Positions 61,799-64,000 of a DNA stretch of 64,000 nucleotides are shown one piece after another. How positions within the stretch are numbered: position 1 is the stretch's first letter; every line of letters begins with the position of its first letter. The stretch is from Bacteroidales bacterium. Lineage in GTDB: Bacteria > Bacteroidota > Bacteroidia > Bacteroidales > UBA932. The position numbers and the translations under genes were made by a program. A model generated the notes under the pieces. That model made no database searches. It was given only the letters and a program-made list of their open reading frames with translations, and was not told the DNA's origin. The stretch lies in contig JAKSJU010000002.1 in NCBI GenBank assembly GCA_024402095.1, positions 1 to 64,000 on the forward strand, read 5' to 3'.

Positions 61799-62406
61799 AA
61801 GTTAAACGCGGCTGAGAGTCCCACGGAGAGATAGATTGCCCTGTCGTCTCTGATATTTTCAACTGGAACATAACCCGATTCATAGGTTGGATCGAAAATT
61901 GACGGATGGTCGTATACTCCCCTGAATATGAATTTAAGGTCTATGCCATAGTTGTTTTCAAAAGCAATTCTGTATCCGAGCCCGATATCGGCAAGCGGAA
62001 GGATTCTGGAATGGTCAAGAACATTCATTCCGGCACCCGCTCTGAGATTGAAAACGAACCCGTTCTCGGCAATTCCGGCAGGAACACAGGTAAAACCAGC
62101 AATGAGTGGTACCAGACGCACATTATCTTCCACTCCCATATATCCCGAAGATATTGAAAAGTTGCATCTTTCTCCAACATTTAGACCAAAAGAAGCAAGA
62201 ATTCCTGCATTTGAGCCAGCCTTGAAGAGTCGTTCATCTACGTTGACTCTGGAACCTTCTGCGTCGAGATAATTGAACTGTCGCAAGTTGAAATAAGACA
62301 GGGAATATCCCCATTCCAATCCGAAACTGACACCTGGTTCCCCGGCCCGACACAAGGTCGCGCAAACTGATAGAAGGACAAGTATTGACAACAAATATCT
62401 TTTCAT
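61795..62406 (-). CDS. small outer-membrane beta-barrel protein
   Basis: A 203-residue exported protein of unknown function. It has a signal peptide (MKRYLLSILVLLSVCATLCRA-G), then alternating hydrophobic strands (FGLEWGYSLSYFNL, FGLNVGERCNFSISSGYMGV, NLRAGAGMNVLDHS, DLKFIFRGVYD) ending YLSVGLSAAFNF with the terminal Phe of outer-membrane barrels. The fold suggests an 8-stranded OMP. Its 3' end overlaps the exchanger gene by 4 bases. One base separates its start from the stop of a similar upstream gene, so the two are co-transcribed. Confidence 0.7.
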   Translation of the reverse strand: MKRYLLSILVLLSVCATLCRAGEPGVSFGLEWGYSLSYFNLRQFNYLDAEGSRVNVDERLFKAGSNAGILASFGLNVGERCNFSISSGYMGVEDNVRLVPLIAGFTCVPAGIAENGFVFNLRAGAGMNVLDHSRILPLADIGLGYRIAFENNYGIDLKFIFRGVYDHPSIFDPTYESGYVPVENIRDDRAIYLSVGLSAAFNF

Positions 62407-62407
62407 A

Positions 62408-62983
62408 TCAGAAGGAGACGGAGATTATCAGTTGCGGATATAAGGATTCGAGAAGTCCTGTCTTGTACAGGCCAAGTTTCAGGCCCTGCCTGTTTTCATC
62501 GGGACGCATATGGACACCTGCTTCAACTGTCCAGTTCAGGTCGATGGAAACAGTGTTGCTCAATTTTGCCTTGAAACCGAAAGTACCTGCAAGGCACGCA
62601 ACAGCACCATAATTGCGGGTAAGGTATTTTCTATGGTCCTTATATGTGTACGGCTCATACTGTCTGGCATAACCGAGAGTTACGCCAGGTCCGACATAGA
62701 AATCCATATCCGTATTATTGATGCTGAATGATGAGACTGTGTGACAGCGGGAATAATTGAGCTTGAATCCCGGATACAGGCATCTTCCTTCAAATATCCC
62801 ATAAGTATCGGCATAAGCGGACAGCATATTGAACTCCCTGCCGGAATCATTGAATCTGAATTCAATCCCGAAACCTTTGGGAGAATTGAACACACCAAAG
62901 TCTGTGGCATGCATATACACTTCTGATGCTGAAATCAGAAGCAACGCCGGAACGCACAGATATTTGAATATGGTTTTCAACAT
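62408..62983 (-). CDS. small outer-membrane beta-barrel-like protein
   Basis: A 191-residue exported protein, start chosen at MLKTIFKYL (62983) with a signal peptide through ISASE or nearby. Strand-like segments (GFGIEFRFNDSG, DFYVGPGVTLGYARQYE, CLAGTFGFKAKLSNTVSIDLNWTVEAGVHM) and the C-terminal LYPQLIISVSF point to a small barrel. I do not recognise a named family. It forms a pair with the barrel gene 1 base downstream, and both may be expressed as envelope proteins of unknown job. Confidence 0.65.
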   Translation of the reverse strand: MLKTIFKYLCVPALLLISASEVYMHATDFGVFNSPKGFGIEFRFNDSGREFNMLSAYADTYGIFEGRCLYPGFKLNYSRCHTVSSFSINNTDMDFYVGPGVTLGYARQYEPYTYKDHRKYLTRNYGAVACLAGTFGFKAKLSNTVSIDLNWTVEAGVHMRPDENRQGLKLGLYKTGLLESLYPQLIISVSF

Positions 62984-63019
62984 TGAGCCGGGTAATACAG
63001 ACACGAATATATAAAAAAG

Positions 63020-63050
63020 TTTGAAATTTAAGTCGAAAAAACTACCTTAG
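63020..63050 (+). promoter_or_regulatory. promoter for the terminal GNAT-like gene
   Basis: TTTG (63020-63023) and TACCTTAG (63043-63050) are 19 bases apart, the usual Bacteroidota spacing; the -7 box differs from TAnnTTTG at one base. The ATG follows 19 bases later. Confidence 0.5.
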
Positions 63051-63069
63051 CGAGATAAATACTAAAACC

Positions 63070-64000
63070 ATGTCAGTAACCATCAAGAGAGTCCTGGACA
63101 GGAATTCACTCAGAAAATTCATCAGATTTCCTGAAAAACTATATAGACACAATCCGTACTATGTACCAGCTCTGGTATTCGATGAGACCAACACGCTTGA
63201 TCCGTCAAAGAACCCGGGTTCCGCGTTCTGCAAATCAGAGTTGTATCTGGCATACAAAGATGACCAGCTTGTAGGCAGGGTCGCCGCTATTGTGAACGAG
63301 AAGGCAAATGAACAGTGGGACCACAAAGAAGTCCGTTTCGGCTGGTTTGACTTCATAGATGATCCGGAAGTGTCAAAAGCCCTTATCGACAAAGTGACAG
63401 ACTTCGGCAGGAAGTTCGGGATGGACAAGATAGTGGGTCCGCTGGGTTTCACCGACTTTGACCCGGAAGGAATGCTTGTGGAAGGTTTTGATCAGGAAGG
63501 CACAATGCCTTTGATTTACAATGCGGACTATTATCCGAAGCACATCGAGGCTCTCGGTTTCCGCAAAGACGCCGACTGGCTGGAATACAGAATCAATATC
63601 CCGAACGAACTGCCGGAAAAGTTCAATAGGATCGGTGAGATTATCAAGGAACGCTACAATCTGCATATCAGGCCTTTGACCAAGAAATACGTCAGAAAGA
63701 ACAACTATGGGCAGAAGGTGTTCGACCTTATCAACGAGACATACAAGGACCTCTACAATTTCACGATAATGCCGAGAGACCTCGCAGACAAGTACCTCGG
63801 TTTCTATCTCAGCGTTCTTGACCTTAATTTCATCTCTGTCGTGGAGAATGAAAATGACGAGCTTGTCGCATTCGGCATAACCATGCCGTCACTTACAAAA
63901 GCGCTGCAGAAAAGCAGGGGGAAGTTGTTCCCGTTCGGTTGGATTCCAATTCTGCGCTCAATGTATCTCAAGCACGAAGAAGGCGTAGAACTTCTTCTCA
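63070..64000 (+). CDS. GNAT-like N-acetyltransferase family protein, cut by window end
   Basis: An open frame from ATG 63070 runs past the window edge (310 codons visible). It begins MSVTIKRVLDRNSLRKFIRF and continues PEKLYRHNPYYVPALVFDE, with LAYKDDQLVGRVAAIVNE, FGWFDFIDDPEVSKALID, and IVGPLGFTDFDPEGMLVEGF. This matches a Bacteroidota family of about 370-residue cytoplasmic proteins annotated as GNAT-like or hypothetical. It lacks a signal peptide. The substrate is unknown. Confidence 0.75.
   Translation, partial: MSVTIKRVLDRNSLRKFIRFPEKLYRHNPYYVPALVFDETNTLDPSKNPGSAFCKSELYLAYKDDQLVGRVAAIVNEKANEQWDHKEVRFGWFDFIDDPEVSKALIDKVTDFGRKFGMDKIVGPLGFTDFDPEGMLVEGFDQEGTMPLIYNADYYPKHIEALGFRKDADWLEYRINIPNELPEKFNRIGEIIKERYNLHIRPLTKKYVRKNNYGQKVFDLINETYKDLYNFTIMPRDLADKYLGFYLSVLDLNFISVVENENDELVAFGITMPSLTKALQKSRGKLFPFGWIPILRSMYLKHEEGVELLL

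Overview
This 64 kb window is chromosomal DNA from a member of the Bacteroidota, most likely order Bacteroidales from a gut or rumen-like, polysaccharide-rich habitat. The evidence is Bacteroidota-type promoters (TAnnTTTG -7 boxes) ahead of many genes, Rho with a long basic/Gln-rich N-terminal extension, Bacteroidota-type LptD, DUF4252 proteins around an ECF sigma factor, an OmpA/TonB-style CarboxypepD_reg barrel, and many secreted glycan-active enzymes (CE1, CE15, GH2, GH3, GH127). I see no rRNA, tRNA, CRISPR array, transposase or prophage gene. Genus and species cannot be fixed from sequence reading alone.

Layout. 1-691 is non-coding and unusually rich in palindromes and small repeats. 692-10760 (mostly +) carries msrA, an Na+/alanine symporter, a lipid kinase, the minus-strand pair GNAT-msrC, two tandem secreted CE1 esterases, L-serine dehydratase and a remarkable one-polypeptide amino acid ABC importer. 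A GC-rich structured element (10761-10950) follows. DUF4380 and nagB diverge from a shared promoter region. 12703-21930 (minus) is a tightly packed gene run ftsH-cdsA-psd-DUF456-metallopeptidase-GH127/MBL-APH kinase-CBM9, preceded by the coupled pair dnaA-rpe with its own terminator. An amidase/lptD divergent pair follows, then rho-nucleoside kinase-lplA, lpdA on the opposite strand, and upp-mnmE-cystatin lipoprotein.

36101-51080 holds a LytTR regulator divergent from an outer-membrane barrel, AlkD, a nucleobase permease, CE15, a two-domain VOC protein broken by an amber codon, a C45-type lipoprotein, a large GH2 with an embedded LamG domain and an abutting cation/proton antiporter. 51049-57048 (minus) is another close-packed run: BASS symporter, YpfJ-type metalloprotease, GH3, then an ECF sigma/anti-sigma-like pair flanked by two DUF4252 proteins. 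The window ends with an acyltransferase/Omp85-barrel pair, rlmD, a Ca2+ exchanger, two small barrels and a partial GNAT-like gene.

The most noteworthy items are: (i) the ABC importer at 8082-10760 that fuses permease, substrate-binding and ATPase domains, with the substrate-binding domain apparently circularly permuted between two membrane helices and a degenerate kinase-ATPase-like tail; (ii) a stefin-like cystatin lipoprotein (35608-36021); (iii) a GH127-metallo-beta-lactamase fusion; (iv) a family of GC-rich structured intergenic elements; and (v) several gene remnants (UbiA N-terminus, DMT transporter C-terminus, amber-interrupted VOC protein) showing local gene decay.
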